The position numbers and the translations under genes were made by a program. Below are positions 19,901 through 30,917 of a stretch of 64,000 bases of DNA, in pieces (position 1 is the stretch's first letter; each line of letters opens with the position of its first letter). The stretch comes from Tritrichomonas musculus (Eukaryota > Parabasalia > Tritrichomonadida > Tritrichomonadidae). The stretch is taken from contig JAPFFF010000007.1 in assembly GCA_039105265.1 (NCBI GenBank), positions 6,324,001-6,388,000 of the forward strand, in the 5' to 3' direction. The notes beneath the pieces were generated by a model. That model was not told the origin of the DNA. It was given only the letters and a program-made list of their open reading frames with translations, and ran no database searches.

Positions 19901-22900
19901 TAAATAAGCATGAATCTTTTTCAGTTGATTGCTGGCAAATTGTTGTTATTGAACTCAATACAAATGAATCTTGATTAATCCGATCAAGGAAATATGCATC
20001 TTTGATAAGTGTTTTTCTTGCATTGTCGTATAGGTCATTTGGTTTTTTAACACAAAAGCATAAATTTCTGTCAGCAAACATCCAAACGCTAAACGTTATA
20101 TCAAATGTATTTAACATTTCTAATACAACCATCATATTTGTTGCTAATAAATTTTTGTTATTTTTTCCTGATAAAACACTAATATCGAATATAAGAGTTA
20201 TATGATTCTTTGGTGTTGATATCGAAAATTCAGATTTAAAAAGAATATCGAGTATTTGGAATACGTATGAATCAAAATTAGGAATATTTCCTTCTTTTGG
20301 TGGAACATCAGAAACATATAAATTTTTGTTATTTTTTTCAATATTAGATAGTTCGTACAATTTTGGATTTTTAGATAAAGCCCTATTATATGCTAATCTT
20401 GGAGATTTAGACTCATCAAAAGTTGATGAATCAATATTCATTGGTGCGGCTTCAAGAACACTTGATTCATTTATTTTTATTGTGTTTTTATCTTCTTTTT
20501 TAACAGTTTTTTCTGTATCCTTTTTATCTGATTCCAATGTTTCATCTAATAATATTAAATTTACTCGCGAAAAAGTTTTATTTCTTAAACCATAATCAAT
20601 ACCTTTTCCTATGTCAAATTTATTATAGGATGGTAAAATGTTTTCGTTTGGATCTGTTTTAATTTCTGATTCTTCAATCAAATTTTCTTTTTTAGGTTTA
20701 TAATCTGAATTCTTTTTTGGATACTTGAATTTAATTTCTTCTGTTGATTCAGATGTTAAATTGTCAATAGTTATTTCTAGATTTTGTGAGAAATTATTTC
20801 CAGAAAACAATTTATCACCAATTGAAACGATATCGTTTAAAGTATTAATCATAACACTTTTTGATACTAAAAACTTAAAAATTCGATATATTAGGCTTAA
20901 ATTTGATGCTATTTTTGGTTTAGAATCTAGAAATTGTCGATATAATTGCATTGCCAATTTTATTTGGTATAAATTTTTCAAAATTGAAAAGAGATCAAAG
21001 CAATTAATTGACTCCAGATAATTGTACTCATCGATGCAAACTTTTTTAATTGCAATATTATTTTGTTTAATACTATTATTTATTGATATATCTGGAATGT
21101 CATTACACAATTTAACAGATGATTCTGTTGCAATAGCATAAAAAGATTTGTCTGAACCAATATATAGATTTTCTGGAATATTTTTGATATACTTTTCTTT
21201 CCGATCATCAATAGTTGTATCTATTAATTTTAGAATATATACCCATGGAATTATTTTGTCCCTATTTATATCAAATAAAACATTTTGAGTTGAATGAATT
21301 TGTTGAATTAAAAGGCCTACTTGATTTCCTCCATCAACTTTTAATAATTCAGTTATTATCACTCCTTGTTGGGTAAAATTCTTTTTTTGATAAAATTCTT
21401 CAGTAAATGATATACTGTCAAGTCTTTTTTCTTGAAAATTGAGTTTTAATATAATTTCATTTGCAAAATATTTGTTATTGTTACATAAATAAACTGAATT
21501 GTGCTTTTTTCTGAAATAAAAACTACTATATGGGTATTGATCAGTGAAATTTCTCAATTTTGGATATATGTTTTTGTATAATTCAAGATTGAAATATGAT
21601 TCAATAAATGCAACGTCTGCTGCTCCATATATAGATTTTATATTTGATTGGCAATCTGTATAAACAAGATGAATATATGGAATATTGTTAATTTTTGGAT
21701 ATAGTGTACAATCAATACATTCTGGTGGTTTAGGAGATTGAACATAAAAATATTCTGATTTTGATATTTTTTTTGTTTTTAATATTTCTTTTTTGGTTTT
21801 AGCATCAAAAATTAATGAATGAGTCTTTAAGTTTACATTGACATCAATCAAAACTGAAATAATGATATTTGACTTAGAGAAAGTTATTTCCATTTTTGCA
21901 ATGAACCTTCCATATTCCGAAAAAGAAAATTGGATTAGATTATTGGTATTTTCAATTGAAACATATGTTTTCGGAATTTCAGATCCTTTTAGTGATTCGA
22001 ATTTAAAATCATGTTTCAATGTTGTAGAATTAAAGTTTAAAAAAATCGATAATTGCTTAGAAATCGATCCTTTTATATGAATAATGTTATTTTTTATTAT
22101 AACTGGTGTTGAAAATACCAAGTATACTTCTGGTTCAACAAAAGAACAATTAAATTTAATACTTCCAATGTTTGAATTATTTTGAGTATTAATGAAATCA
22201 ATTTTTTGATTTTCCGATTTAATATTCATTGAAAGAATAATTTTATCGTTGATTTGACTAATTTGGGTTGGTTGTTCTGTTTTTATTGTTGCATTTGTTA
22301 AATTTGAAATATTCATAATTAAATTTGAATTTCTATAACACTTGTCAATATTATAATTAATTTCATTCAATAAATGAGCTTTACCATTTTCGTATACGAT
22401 CATTAACATATCGCATATCTTTTTAAATGGCTCAGAATTAGGAATGAAATTAATTTGTGGTTTTGGAGGTTCTTGTGTAATTTTATATTTGGAGATAATA
22501 TTTTCCATATTTTTTATAGTATTTATGTGATTAATAATGTTTTGAGATTCTTGAATTATCAAATGATCAGGATACTTTTGAATTTCTTTTATGTAATTAA
22601 TTGCTTTTTGTATATAATTTAAATTGAACTTTGAAAATATATTTTTCGCATTATTTATTATATTATGAAGATGATTGCAATCTTTATTCCCTTTGTTACA
22701 TTTAAGAAAAGTGTTGTATTTATTAGTATTTACATATGTTGGATCATAATTTAAAAATCCTTTATAATTGTTCTTATTTTTGAAATATAAATTCGAAAAG
22801 AATGACTTTTCATATTTGTCGTATTTATCAATATAATTGTTTCCTTTTTCTTTGATATGAATATAAGGTCCGTTATATTTACTATCAGTTATTAAAGGTT

Positions 22901-25900
22901 CCAAAAAAACATTTGCTAATTCAATAACAATATCTGTTTCATTTTTCATTTCTTTTTGGCCATTAATCCCATTTAATTTATTTTGGTTTTCACGTGTTTC
23001 ATTTTCTAATAAATACATGAATGTTGTTTTAATTTCCAAAAATAAAATTTTGTTTTGGCAAATGATTTTATCAATAGATTCATTGATAAACTGTATTTCT
23101 TTTTCAAATGAGTAATTATTTGTTTGTTTCTGATAAATTTCATATTGCTCTTTTTCTTTTAAATAATTGATCATTTGTTTTCTATAGTTTTCATTATACA
23201 ATGTATATAAATTATCATTGAATATATCTATTTCTGTTTGCATCCATATTTTTCTCAAAGAATCTTTAAGTATCTCTTTTTCATTTTCACAGATTTCATT
23301 TTTTTTAATTTTGGAAAGATATAAAATTATATCTTTTTGTAAAATTTCCATTGGAGTTGCTGGATTTAAAACTTTGAATATATAATCAATTATTTCAAAT
23401 TCTTTTGCTAATGATTGATTTACAATATTGTAAAATGATAAATATAAATAATTGTAAAGCAATTGTTCTGTGTGTATTATTATATAATCGGTGTTATTTA
23501 AAGAGATTTTTTCACCAAATTTATTTTCAATATTATATTTACGAGCTTCCTGTTCTGTTAAAATATGTGCTATTTGTGAAATTGAATTATTATTTATTGG
23601 AACATCAAAAGGTAATAAAGCACATAATCCATAATCTTCATGAGGAATATTAATACAATACTTTTTGATCAAATCTTTTGTTACTTTAATATCATTAGAA
23701 CTCTCTTTATAATCCAAAAGATCACTATATTGTTTGATAATTATATTTTTCTGATCATCTGATAAATGAGTCATTAATTTTAAAACAGACGTTTCACGCC
23801 TTTCATGCATCATTAAATCAATATATTCTTTTGGCTTTGATGATTCTGAAACTATGCAAGTATTCATATAATATTGGTCCATGAAACTGATGATTTTGGA
23901 TATTATATTTGTATCATTTAGTTCTTCCATTTTTATTGGTGTAAGTTTCAGTTTTTCAATCAATTTGCCTAAAAAATGATAATTGACTTCTTTTTTATTT
24001 AATTCTGTTGGACAATTAATTTTATTAACTAATTTACATATTGTATTTTGACCTATTTTTTTTATAAGTTGTAAACATATATTTGATGGTATATTAAATG
24101 AATCGCATGATGATGGCACAATAAAAGATGTAACAATAACTGAATATTTGAGTATATCAATTATATTATTTGAAACGCCAAATGAACGAATAAATGGATG
24201 TTTATATTTGACATAATTATTAACATTAGTTTTAATGATTCGTTGATCTAATAATGCCATGTCTTCAATTTGATTTAATAATTCATCGTTAATTGGACTC
24301 TTGTCTATTAATTCATTGATATAATTAAATATAAAGCTATTAATTATGGATTGACGAATATTAATTATTCTTTCAAATAATTCTTTTTCTTTCATAACAA
24401 CTAAATCATTCATTCTTTTTTGTTCATAAGCCCGAGAAATAATTTTTTCAGCATTTTCTGCTAGTTCATAAATTGAATCAGTTACATCATTTTTATTTTT
24501 GCCGCAATAATCTTTGATTTCTTCTATTGATTTATTGATTATTTCAATTGTTATTTGATTATTTAAAAAAATATTTAATAAATTTTGATATATATTCTTT
24601 GAATTTTGCTGTATTTCATTGATTAGTTTCAAAATTTTATACGTTTGATCATATTTCAACAAAATTTCAGTAAGTATTATTGATGATGGTATATCAGTTG
24701 TATTATTGTATAAATAATCAAAATCGTTTGAAATTTCATATTGTCTTAAATCTAAATTGAATGATTTAATCATTTCATCATAAGGTGGTTGTATTTCTAA
24801 GTATTGAAGTATTTCAATGATATTTGAATACAATATTTTGTCTTTAATCAATGTATTATCGGGAATACTTGGAAATGATAATGGCAAATTTTCAATAATT
24901 ATTTTTTCTTTATGATCAGTTTCTAAAATACTTTGATCATTGTAAATTTTGATGCCTTTAAAAAGCATATCAATCATTTTTAAATATTCGCTTTTGGCTG
25001 TTGAATAACTTTTTATATCCTTTTTTGAAAAATTAAATAATTCTCTTGAAAAATCACCAATATCATATTCTTCAGAATTTATGAAATGTAAAAATCCTTC
25101 TTTTGTTGTAAATTCTTTGTATTTGTTTTTGTTAATAAATAGCAAATCCCAAACTGATGGTTTAAATTTTAAGTTCCAAATGAAATCAGGAAGTATATTC
25201 TTTTTATTATTTGACAATAAATAGCCGCACAAAAGAAAAGTAATTATTCTCTCTGAAATTATTCCTTTGGTACTTGTATAATTTTTTGTTGAAAAAACAA
25301 AGCAAGCAAGATGTAACGTAGCTTTAAAAAGATTTTTTATGTCATCTTCTTGATCACAATCTTTTAATTCCATGAATTTCATTTTGATGATTTCAGCATT
25401 AATTGAACCAAAATCCTTATCACTTAAATTTCCATTCAATAAATTGGTTTGTATTGTACTTAATATTTCGATTATAATATCATTGCTATCTTTTTGGGGA
25501 ACAATAAAAGTGTCAGGAATAATATATTTTTGATCAAGAATATATTTAATTGTTTTCCCAATTGCTTTTTCTGGTGTTAAATTTGTATTAACAACCAAAG
25601 TTTTACAAATTTTCATCATTCTAATGATATCTCTAACGTGGTTTTTATCATTATTTGGAAAACACTTGGGCAAAAAATCTGCATAAATCGGAACATCAAA
25701 ATACGATCTTGCAATTGTTGGTAAATCATTAATACTTGGATTTCCAATTTCTAATTCAATACATCGTGATTTAAATGGAGTAGGTAATGTATTGGATGAA
25801 TTATTTTTTCTTCCATCTGATGTCATAATTATTCTAAAGTTTGGTTTTATTTCTTTAACATTTTCCATATTTTCTTGTGGTATCATAGAATAAATGTATT

Positions 25901-28900
25901 CAGTTGTTCCTTTTGTAACCCTTATATAGTGCAATTCTTCTAAAAGTGAATTTAAAGTCTCTAATATGTCACTTGGACATAAATTAATAAAATCAAGAAC
26001 AACCCAATCACCTTTTTCCATTGCTGTGATTAATGGAGAATCTCTATATTTAAATCCAAGTTGGATTGTTGATTTATCTAAAAACTTGTTCACTCTAGAT
26101 GCTATTGAAGGAAATTCCATGATTTTTGGATTTGATTTCATTTCTTTCACAGTTTTTGTTATTTCTTCTTTTTTAGATAAAAGCATTAAATATTCACTTA
26201 AAATTGTTTCTTTATCTTCTGATAATGAGCTATTTTCTAATTCTTGGATAACACTCTTTTTTAATTTTGAAAGACATTTTGAATTATCTTTATAATCAGG
26301 TTCATATCTACCAATTATTTCAGAAAGATCACTTTCTGCGCTTAATTGAATAAGGTGTACCTTATGCTCTTCTCCATTAAAATATTTTTTAGCTGCATTT
26401 CGAATAATATATGATTTACCAGTCCCTGATTTTCCTTGGAGAATTATTCCTCTGTTTGTTTCTAGTGCTTCAATTAGCTGTTCCATTCCATTATTTTGTT
26501 GTTTCGTAAGTTTTTTGGACATTTTGACCTTATTAGTTTTATTTGAATATTTGTCCTTTTTATTATTAAATTCATCTTGCCAAGTTGTTATTTTAGATGA
26601 ATAAACTAATTGGACAAAAGAAGCTATTTTTTCTTTTGGTATTTTGGATTCTTTATTTTTATTTTTGTAATTCTGGAACAATTCGGCCAATTTTATCATA
26701 TCTCTAATTGTTACATCACTTGATTTTTCCATGCAAATTTTATGTACTTCAACAATAAAATCTAAACTATTGTTATAATCTTCTAATATATCTTCAAATT
26801 GACATAAAATTGAAGAAATAATTTGTGAACTATCCCATTTTGAATAATTTGGCATCTTATAAACTATTGAACATGAATAGAATCCTTGAGGAAGTCCTAT
26901 TCGATTTGGTGTTAATGCTGCTGGATTCATTGTAGCAAAAAGATTAAATTTTTTAATATAAACCTTTGTGTCTTTGGGGTGAACTACTTTAGTATCATAA
27001 GGAGCTTTAAAAACATTTAAAATTTGTGATAGTAGAGGTAATGAGGATAAATTAATTTCATCAAATAAATAATTAACATTTTCACCTATATGTTCAAATA
27101 AATCTCCTTTTTTATATTCAAAACCTTTTTCGGTAGGTGCAATTTGTCCGATTAATTCTTCTGATGTTCTGCTTCTTGACATATTCATTGATTTTGTTTT
27201 AATGCCAATAGCATCTCCAAAATATTTTATTAGAGTTGATTTCGTTTGGCCAGGTGCTGATTCAACAATTAGTGGAATATGTGTTGCAAGAGAAATAATG
27301 CAAAGGTCTAAAAGATAAGCCACACTTGGAACAAATACAATTGTTTTGAGATTTGTATCATCATAAATATCAACAAAAATTTTCACTCCAGTTCTTTTTG
27401 ATCTTAATTCGTTAGTTCTCTTTGAATATTCGATCAGATCATTTAAATTATAAATTTTTTTGTTATCAAAAAATAGACTATCTATTTTTTGGTTTTCAAT
27501 TATATTTTGAGCAGCTGTAATTCTCTCTTCGGGCGAATTAAAATTATTTAGCACCTCAGCTATCTTGAGCAAATTAATTGTTTTCATTGTGTCTGAATAA
27601 TCATGTATTATGGTATCATAAATATCTAATAAGGAAACATCTACATATTGCATGATGTCCTCTTTTCTTATTGTCTGTATATATACTGATTGAACTCTTG
27701 AGAGAAAAGAATTAGAAAATTTATTATATCCATATTCTGAGCAAGTGAAAAATAAAGAATGTCGAGGAACAAACTTGAGTCCTGGAATGTATTCGTTCAA
27801 ATCAACAATATCATTTAATAAAATAATCATATTATCAATAATAGTACTTGATAATTGATCAATTCCTTTAATTAATACAATATTTCCCATCATTAATTCT
27901 CTAGTTACATATCCTAATTCAAAAAATGTTGCATACTCACAATCATTTTTAGCAATATCATATAGGTATTTAAAATATGGCTTTAATTTTCCTTCCTCCA
28001 TATCATCAATTATTTTTTGTATTTTTTGAAAAGAATCTGGTGATTTCAAATTTATGTCAGTTATTTTATTACTAGTTGAAAAGTTCATTGACATATATTC
28101 TATTAGCAAATCGTATATATCACCATGACCAAATCTTCCAGAACCTATTTTGTTCTTTTTAAAAGAAATGTTTCCTATTATGTCTCCAATAGAAGTTTCT
28201 CTGGTGGCAAAAAACACTTTAATATCTCCAAATAATGTTTTAAGAATTGTTTCTTTGAATGATGTTGGCCCAACCATAAGTATCGGTGATGAGCATGAAA
28301 AAATGTAAAAACTAGCATTTAATTTTTCTTTTGACATTATCTTTAATTTTTCTATATTATCAATTCCAACTAAAGAACAGCTTAAGGGACCTCTGATTAA
28401 TTGTTTATTTTCAATGTATATGTTTCCATTGATTTGTTTCTCAATTTGGGCATTATTAAATTTTATTTTATTGTTCAAGTTTGATAACAAACTCATTTTA
28501 CTATTATTATACAGAACATTTTGAAATAGAGCAAATAAGCTAATTGCTTGTTCTGTAGGTGATCCAGGTAAACATAATCTGTCTACAGATGATAGAATTC
28601 GTATAAACATTCTAAACGACAAATCAAATAAATCTTTGTCATTCATGCATGATGTAAAACATGTAATTAGGTCACTAATAAGGTCAGGTCTATTTATTTT
28701 CAAATCAGGATATAATGCTTCACAAATTTTAAAATAATCATTTTGAGTTGGCGTTGGAATCTTTTGGATTTCAAAATACTTTTTAACGTGGCGAGGAATG
28801 TCATTTGTATCATCGCCATCAACAGTTGCTAAGCAACAAAAACCTTTGGATATTTTGTAATTTGATACATCATATCCTGGAATTATTACTTCTCTTTCAT

Positions 28901-30917
28901 TATCGATTAAATGATTTAGTATTGCTTCTATACATGAAAAAGCATGTTTTGAAAGTTTATCGATATTTTTTAGTATGACAGCTTCACCATTAACTGCTGC
29001 TTGAAGTAAAGGGCCAATTTGAAAAATTAATCGTCCTTCATAAACATATTTCCCTATCAAATAATCAATTGAAATTTCAGAAGTGCAATAAACGATATGA
29101 ATTTGTGCAGGATCTTTGAACTTTTCATTTAGCATAAGATGGATTCCTGTATTTCTTCCATATCCACTTTCAGATAATATGCAAAGAGGAATACTTTTTT
29201 GAATTGAAGCTTTTGTTAATTTATAGACTGAAGAAATTTGAGATGTATTTGCAATATTGGATTTTTGGCAATATGATTCAATTTCTGGAATTGGGATTGA
29301 GGTTGGAAATGACTTCGATTTAATATTAATTGGAATCTCTTTAGGAAAATTAAAATGATTTGAAATTTCTTGTTTATCATGGATCACAACATGTATAAAT
29401 CGATTTTTAAATGCTGTACTTAACTTATTTGGTATATTAGAGTGAAGTGTAACTATTATTCTAAAGGATGGATTTGCATTTTTGATTCTATCCGATACTT
29501 TGTTTAGATCATATAGAAAATTGCTTTCAGTAATATCATTAAAAGACTCCATAACTTTAGTATTTCCATTTTCTGCTTCATTTATGATAACAACTCTTCC
29601 TTCTTCCATTCCTCTATATATAACACCTTTTAATGTTTTTAATTTTATTTTGGTTTGTTTATTTGAATCATCAGAAAGGGGAACTGAAAATTCTGTGAGA
29701 TCTGATTCATGAATTTCATTTGTCATTGTTATTATTAAAGGCTTTAATCTTGGATTATATTGCTTTGCTAGGGCTTCTGCAAAATATTTTGTTCCAGAAC
29801 TATATTCAGATTCAATTATAATATTAAAGCCCGAGTGCAGGCAATCTAAGCATAATTGCCCATATATTAATCTATTATCAGTAGGAATAAAACCAATTAT
29901 ATTAGTAAATGGATTAGTATCTCTTTTATAAGTTAATAAAGGTTCACCAGCTCTTGTTCTATATAAAATATCTATAATTTTTTCTGTGTCATAACCTTTG
30001 TTGATTAAAATGCTTGCTTTGTCAAAATCTCTCAAAGTATACATATTTTTGCATTTTGGTCCATCTTTTCCTGTGTATTTTTTGTGCGTTTCAACTATTT
30101 TTTGAATATCATTTTTTACATTATCTTTTTTGCATTTATTGAAAAGGATATTTTTCATTTCATCATTAGAGAAATTTTCAAATTCTAAGATATGAAATTT
30201 ATCGTTGAATTCTTCAGAAAGTACATATCTGGAATATTCTTCGTTATTAGGATTAGTTGTGCATACAAGAAAGAAATTTTCATTCATATTGATTTCTCTT
30301 GTTCCCCCAATTTCTTGAAGAGTAAGTTTGCCTGTATCAATTGCTATTTCAATTGCTTGCAATGCTGATGGATGGGCCAATGAATATTCATCAAGAAGTA
30401 GCCACATTCCTTTCTCAAAAGCTTCTGTAAAATCGCCTTTTTTGAATACAAATTTATTTAAATTTTCATCATAAACAATTTGCCCATTTAAATCATCTCT
30501 TGTTGTATTTTCTGAAAGATTTTTTCGTTTATATTTGACCTTTCTATTTTGTATATTTGGTATATTAATATTTTCGAATATTTTTGCAGCAGCTTGAACG
30601 CTAAATGTTTTCCCGCTTGAAGTTGGACCGATAATTAATAAAAATATACGTGATATGGCAGCTAGAATTATCTGTGCAATTTTGATTTTGGCTTCATCAG
30701 TATCTACAAATCCTAGATCTAAAGCTTTTTTGTAATTGACCACCTGTCCTAATATCTCATTGATGGAATCTGTGGTGAAAACTGGTTCTTTGCAAAAGTT
30801 TTTTATTTTATTGCAATCTAAACTTTCTCTTTTTTCAAATGCTCTATTTTGTCCATATAAATTTGTGTCTGGAGAAGACACTTTATTATATTCATTAACT
30901 GATTGATCTGTATTCAT
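16959..30917 (-). CDS. Giant six-AAA protein with VWA and amidotransferase-like regions
   Basis: A single open frame of 4652 aa. The N-terminal third contains six midasin/dynein-type AAA modules. P-loop-like motifs lie near residues 96 (GPTSSGKT), 367 (ESEYSSGTK), 582 (SESGYGRNTG), 882 (GPTSFKET), 1217 (ESAPGQTKS) and 1496 (GKSGTGKS). The first and sixth are canonical Walker A, the others degenerate. Walker B-like LLLDEYSLAHP and LFDEINLSSLP are visible in modules one and five. A long helical/Asn-rich linker follows. The C-terminal third has a VWA-like strand (LIFDISVLSG, about 3575), a second VWA-like region (about 3900-4065), a class I amidotransferase/DJ-1-like region (about 4145-4405, YHIAMLCTAS, GGALVMFAENPP) and a terminal VWA domain with DATFSM MIDAS (about 4435-4652). 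Six AAA modules plus a C-terminal MIDAS recall midasin, but the acidic region is weak and the amidotransferase-like insert is unusual. Upstream TCATTTCATTTTTATTT before ATG may be the initiator. Confidence 0.85.
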   Translation of the reverse strand: MNTDQSVNEYNKVSSPDTNLYGQNRAFEKRESLDCNKIKNFCKEPVFTTDSINEILGQVVNYKKALDLGFVDTDEAKIKIAQIILAAISRIFLLIIGPTSSGKTFSVQAAAKIFENINIPNIQNRKVKYKRKNLSENTTRDDLNGQIVYDENLNKFVFKKGDFTEAFEKGMWLLLDEYSLAHPSALQAIEIAIDTGKLTLQEIGGTREINMNENFFLVCTTNPNNEEYSRYVLSEEFNDKFHILEFENFSNDEMKNILFNKCKKDNVKNDIQKIVETHKKYTGKDGPKCKNMYTLRDFDKASILINKGYDTEKIIDILYRTRAGEPLLTYKRDTNPFTNIIGFIPTDNRLIYGQLCLDCLHSGFNIIIESEYSSGTKYFAEALAKQYNPRLKPLIITMTNEIHESDLTEFSVPLSDDSNKQTKIKLKTLKGVIYRGMEEGRVVIINEAENGNTKVMESFNDITESNFLYDLNKVSDRIKNANPSFRIIVTLHSNIPNKLSTAFKNRFIHVVIHDKQEISNHFNFPKEIPINIKSKSFPTSIPIPEIESYCQKSNIANTSQISSVYKLTKASIQKSIPLCILSESGYGRNTGIHLMLNEKFKDPAQIHIVYCTSEISIDYLIGKYVYEGRLIFQIGPLLQAAVNGEAVILKNIDKLSKHAFSCIEAILNHLIDNEREVIIPGYDVSNYKISKGFCCLATVDGDDTNDIPRHVKKYFEIQKIPTPTQNDYFKICEALYPDLKINRPDLISDLITCFTSCMNDKDLFDLSFRMFIRILSSVDRLCLPGSPTEQAISLFALFQNVLYNNSKMSLLSNLNNKIKFNNAQIEKQINGNIYIENKQLIRGPLSCSLVGIDNIEKLKIMSKEKLNASFYIFSCSSPILMVGPTSFKETILKTLFGDIKVFFATRETSIGDIIGNISFKKNKIGSGRFGHGDIYDLLIEYMSMNFSTSNKITDINLKSPDSFQKIQKIIDDMEEGKLKPYFKYLYDIAKNDCEYATFFELGYVTRELMMGNIVLIKGIDQLSSTIIDNMIILLNDIVDLNEYIPGLKFVPRHSLFFTCSEYGYNKFSNSFLSRVQSVYIQTIRKEDIMQYVDVSLLDIYDTIIHDYSDTMKTINLLKIAEVLNNFNSPEERITAAQNIIENQKIDSLFFDNKKIYNLNDLIEYSKRTNELRSKRTGVKIFVDIYDDTNLKTIVFVPSVAYLLDLCIISLATHIPLIVESAPGQTKSTLIKYFGDAIGIKTKSMNMSRSRTSEELIGQIAPTEKGFEYKKGDLFEHIGENVNYLFDEINLSSLPLLSQILNVFKAPYDTKVVHPKDTKVYIKKFNLFATMNPAALTPNRIGLPQGFYSCSIVYKMPNYSKWDSSQIISSILCQFEDILEDYNNSLDFIVEVHKICMEKSSDVTIRDMIKLAELFQNYKNKNKESKIPKEKIASFVQLVYSSKITTWQDEFNNKKDKYSNKTNKVKMSKKLTKQQNNGMEQLIEALETNRGIILQGKSGTGKSYIIRNAAKKYFNGEEHKVHLIQLSAESDLSEIIGRYEPDYKDNSKCLSKLKKSVIQELENSSLSEDKETILSEYLMLLSKKEEITKTVKEMKSNPKIMEFPSIASRVNKFLDKSTIQLGFKYRDSPLITAMEKGDWVVLDFINLCPSDILETLNSLLEELHYIRVTKGTTEYIYSMIPQENMENVKEIKPNFRIIMTSDGRKNNSSNTLPTPFKSRCIELEIGNPSINDLPTIARSYFDVPIYADFLPKCFPNNDKNHVRDIIRMMKICKTLVVNTNLTPEKAIGKTIKYILDQKYIIPDTFIVPQKDSNDIIIEILSTIQTNLLNGNLSDKDFGSINAEIIKMKFMELKDCDQEDDIKNLFKATLHLACFVFSTKNYTSTKGIISERIITFLLCGYLLSNNKKNILPDFIWNLKFKPSVWDLLFINKNKYKEFTTKEGFLHFINSEEYDIGDFSRELFNFSKKDIKSYSTAKSEYLKMIDMLFKGIKIYNDQSILETDHKEKIIIENLPLSFPSIPDNTLIKDKILYSNIIEILQYLEIQPPYDEMIKSFNLDLRQYEISNDFDYLYNNTTDIPSSIILTEILLKYDQTYKILKLINEIQQNSKNIYQNLLNIFLNNQITIEIINKSIEEIKDYCGKNKNDVTDSIYELAENAEKIISRAYEQKRMNDLVVMKEKELFERIINIRQSIINSFIFNYINELIDKSPINDELLNQIEDMALLDQRIIKTNVNNYVKYKHPFIRSFGVSNNIIDILKYSVIVTSFIVPSSCDSFNIPSNICLQLIKKIGQNTICKLVNKINCPTELNKKEVNYHFLGKLIEKLKLTPIKMEELNDTNIISKIISFMDQYYMNTCIVSESSKPKEYIDLMMHERRETSVLKLMTHLSDDQKNIIIKQYSDLLDYKESSNDIKVTKDLIKKYCINIPHEDYGLCALLPFDVPINNNSISQIAHILTEQEARKYNIENKFGEKISLNNTDYIIIHTEQLLYNYLYLSFYNIVNQSLAKEFEIIDYIFKVLNPATPMEILQKDIILYLSKIKKNEICENEKEILKDSLRKIWMQTEIDIFNDNLYTLYNENYRKQMINYLKEKEQYEIYQKQTNNYSFEKEIQFINESIDKIICQNKILFLEIKTTFMYLLENETRENQNKLNGINGQKEMKNETDIVIELANVFLEPLITDSKYNGPYIHIKEKGNNYIDKYDKYEKSFFSNLYFKNKNNYKGFLNYDPTYVNTNKYNTFLKCNKGNKDCNHLHNIINNAKNIFSKFNLNYIQKAINYIKEIQKYPDHLIIQESQNIINHINTIKNMENIISKYKITQEPPKPQINFIPNSEPFKKICDMLMIVYENGKAHLLNEINYNIDKCYRNSNLIMNISNLTNATIKTEQPTQISQINDKIILSMNIKSENQKIDFINTQNNSNIGSIKFNCSFVEPEVYLVFSTPVIIKNNIIHIKGSISKQLSIFLNFNSTTLKHDFKFESLKGSEIPKTYVSIENTNNLIQFSFSEYGRFIAKMEITFSKSNIIISVLIDVNVNLKTHSLIFDAKTKKEILKTKKISKSEYFYVQSPKPPECIDCTLYPKINNIPYIHLVYTDCQSNIKSIYGAADVAFIESYFNLELYKNIYPKLRNFTDQYPYSSFYFRKKHNSVYLCNNNKYFANEIILKLNFQEKRLDSISFTEEFYQKKNFTQQGVIITELLKVDGGNQVGLLIQQIHSTQNVLFDINRDKIIPWVYILKLIDTTIDDRKEKYIKNIPENLYIGSDKSFYAIATESSVKLCNDIPDISINNSIKQNNIAIKKVCIDEYNYLESINCFDLFSILKNLYQIKLAMQLYRQFLDSKPKIASNLSLIYRIFKFLVSKSVMINTLNDIVSIGDKLFSGNNFSQNLEITIDNLTSESTEEIKFKYPKKNSDYKPKKENLIEESEIKTDPNENILPSYNKFDIGKGIDYGLRNKTFSRVNLILLDETLESDKKDTEKTVKKEDKNTIKINESSVLEAAPMNIDSSTFDESKSPRLAYNRALSKNPKLYELSNIEKNNKNLYVSDVPPKEGNIPNFDSYVFQILDILFKSEFSISTPKNHITLIFDISVLSGKNNKNLLATNMMVVLEMLNTFDITFSVWMFADRNLCFCVKKPNDLYDNARKTLIKDAYFLDRINQDSFVLSSITTICQQSTEKDSCLFIIFSTFISSQVLTPYMKWEEIALLSLNNRNIIGYIEPCQYIETIISNRLKESLRETSYLSYLTMSDICSSISNLLLKIFIMFKGCSKSEHSIIPNSLNIKCNKFINNIDFKSEIYICKNSMHGKKPQNSYSEKNELYKTKVEGNFEIINLNNLEFGDLTYGSRIFPPNKATKFELSSHGRLISCEGIIKLILSNFTNILIFKEKRGEKIREYAINIVVDNSTIIKKYSLNHCFLSVISLITSLKELEIPSVNLIFSGSKIISLLVNQDLKYISNEDPLYSKIYNILIENASESRTLDAAIKKVVSQKSSNIMSHLMFVITDALLGKDQENEIIDAISFAQLNGTTVIGIATGPTPYRMEEIFSWSIWSKNPYKTREALNKLLMSSITKNVFRPYDKLPTPKLPTTLPNLKHDIKNSDLLKKFADTEFYNLFITESLNMEAFDSKNFTGSNYTTDSNYDSCKNGKYEGFIILVMMFYQGKPGTADYKITANTFINGPPGMPRDTKSPGDKFKEKGFDYKIVTTYRESIQELISGKYHIAMLCTASTGDEKLTEDENYFESFRETIVKFQQEGGALVMFAENPPFIFEINHILQLIPNLQIRVDPKNSDPGGGIMVASSGDEVRSGEFLNCKYTFNAIINGIRHNCLPSLGGGLERLSEGKTLAKFINIDSSFKIFSRTRYGTPSCVYRVPLKNEGIIILDNGASKFFNEYTETGAARYINNLAMACVHYSNLRNLMDGNLNKKGIKINVCIRPRRSLLFIKPPTPLLITIIIDATFSMAHVIDTCKNKLRDLINECKSRVKDIQIYIQFVAYRDICDRYNYNGMIEKHCITSSPDSVRNFMNSIAATGGGDTPENIAAGFETALDQIESSSLKYKNIFILLGDAPSHYHDFNDSSHKSGNERGQSWSSVWSNINYRMSNLKIEKLITVSCDPDFDRQYRVWNNYGCYYINSILIKNSISNTSSLESIFVGVVAKTVQYMYQ

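Noticed and set aside
16959-30917. Dynein heavy chain
   Set aside because: Six AAA modules fit, but there is no dynein motor linker, stalk or microtubule-binding pattern that I can see, and the C-terminus has VWA domains.
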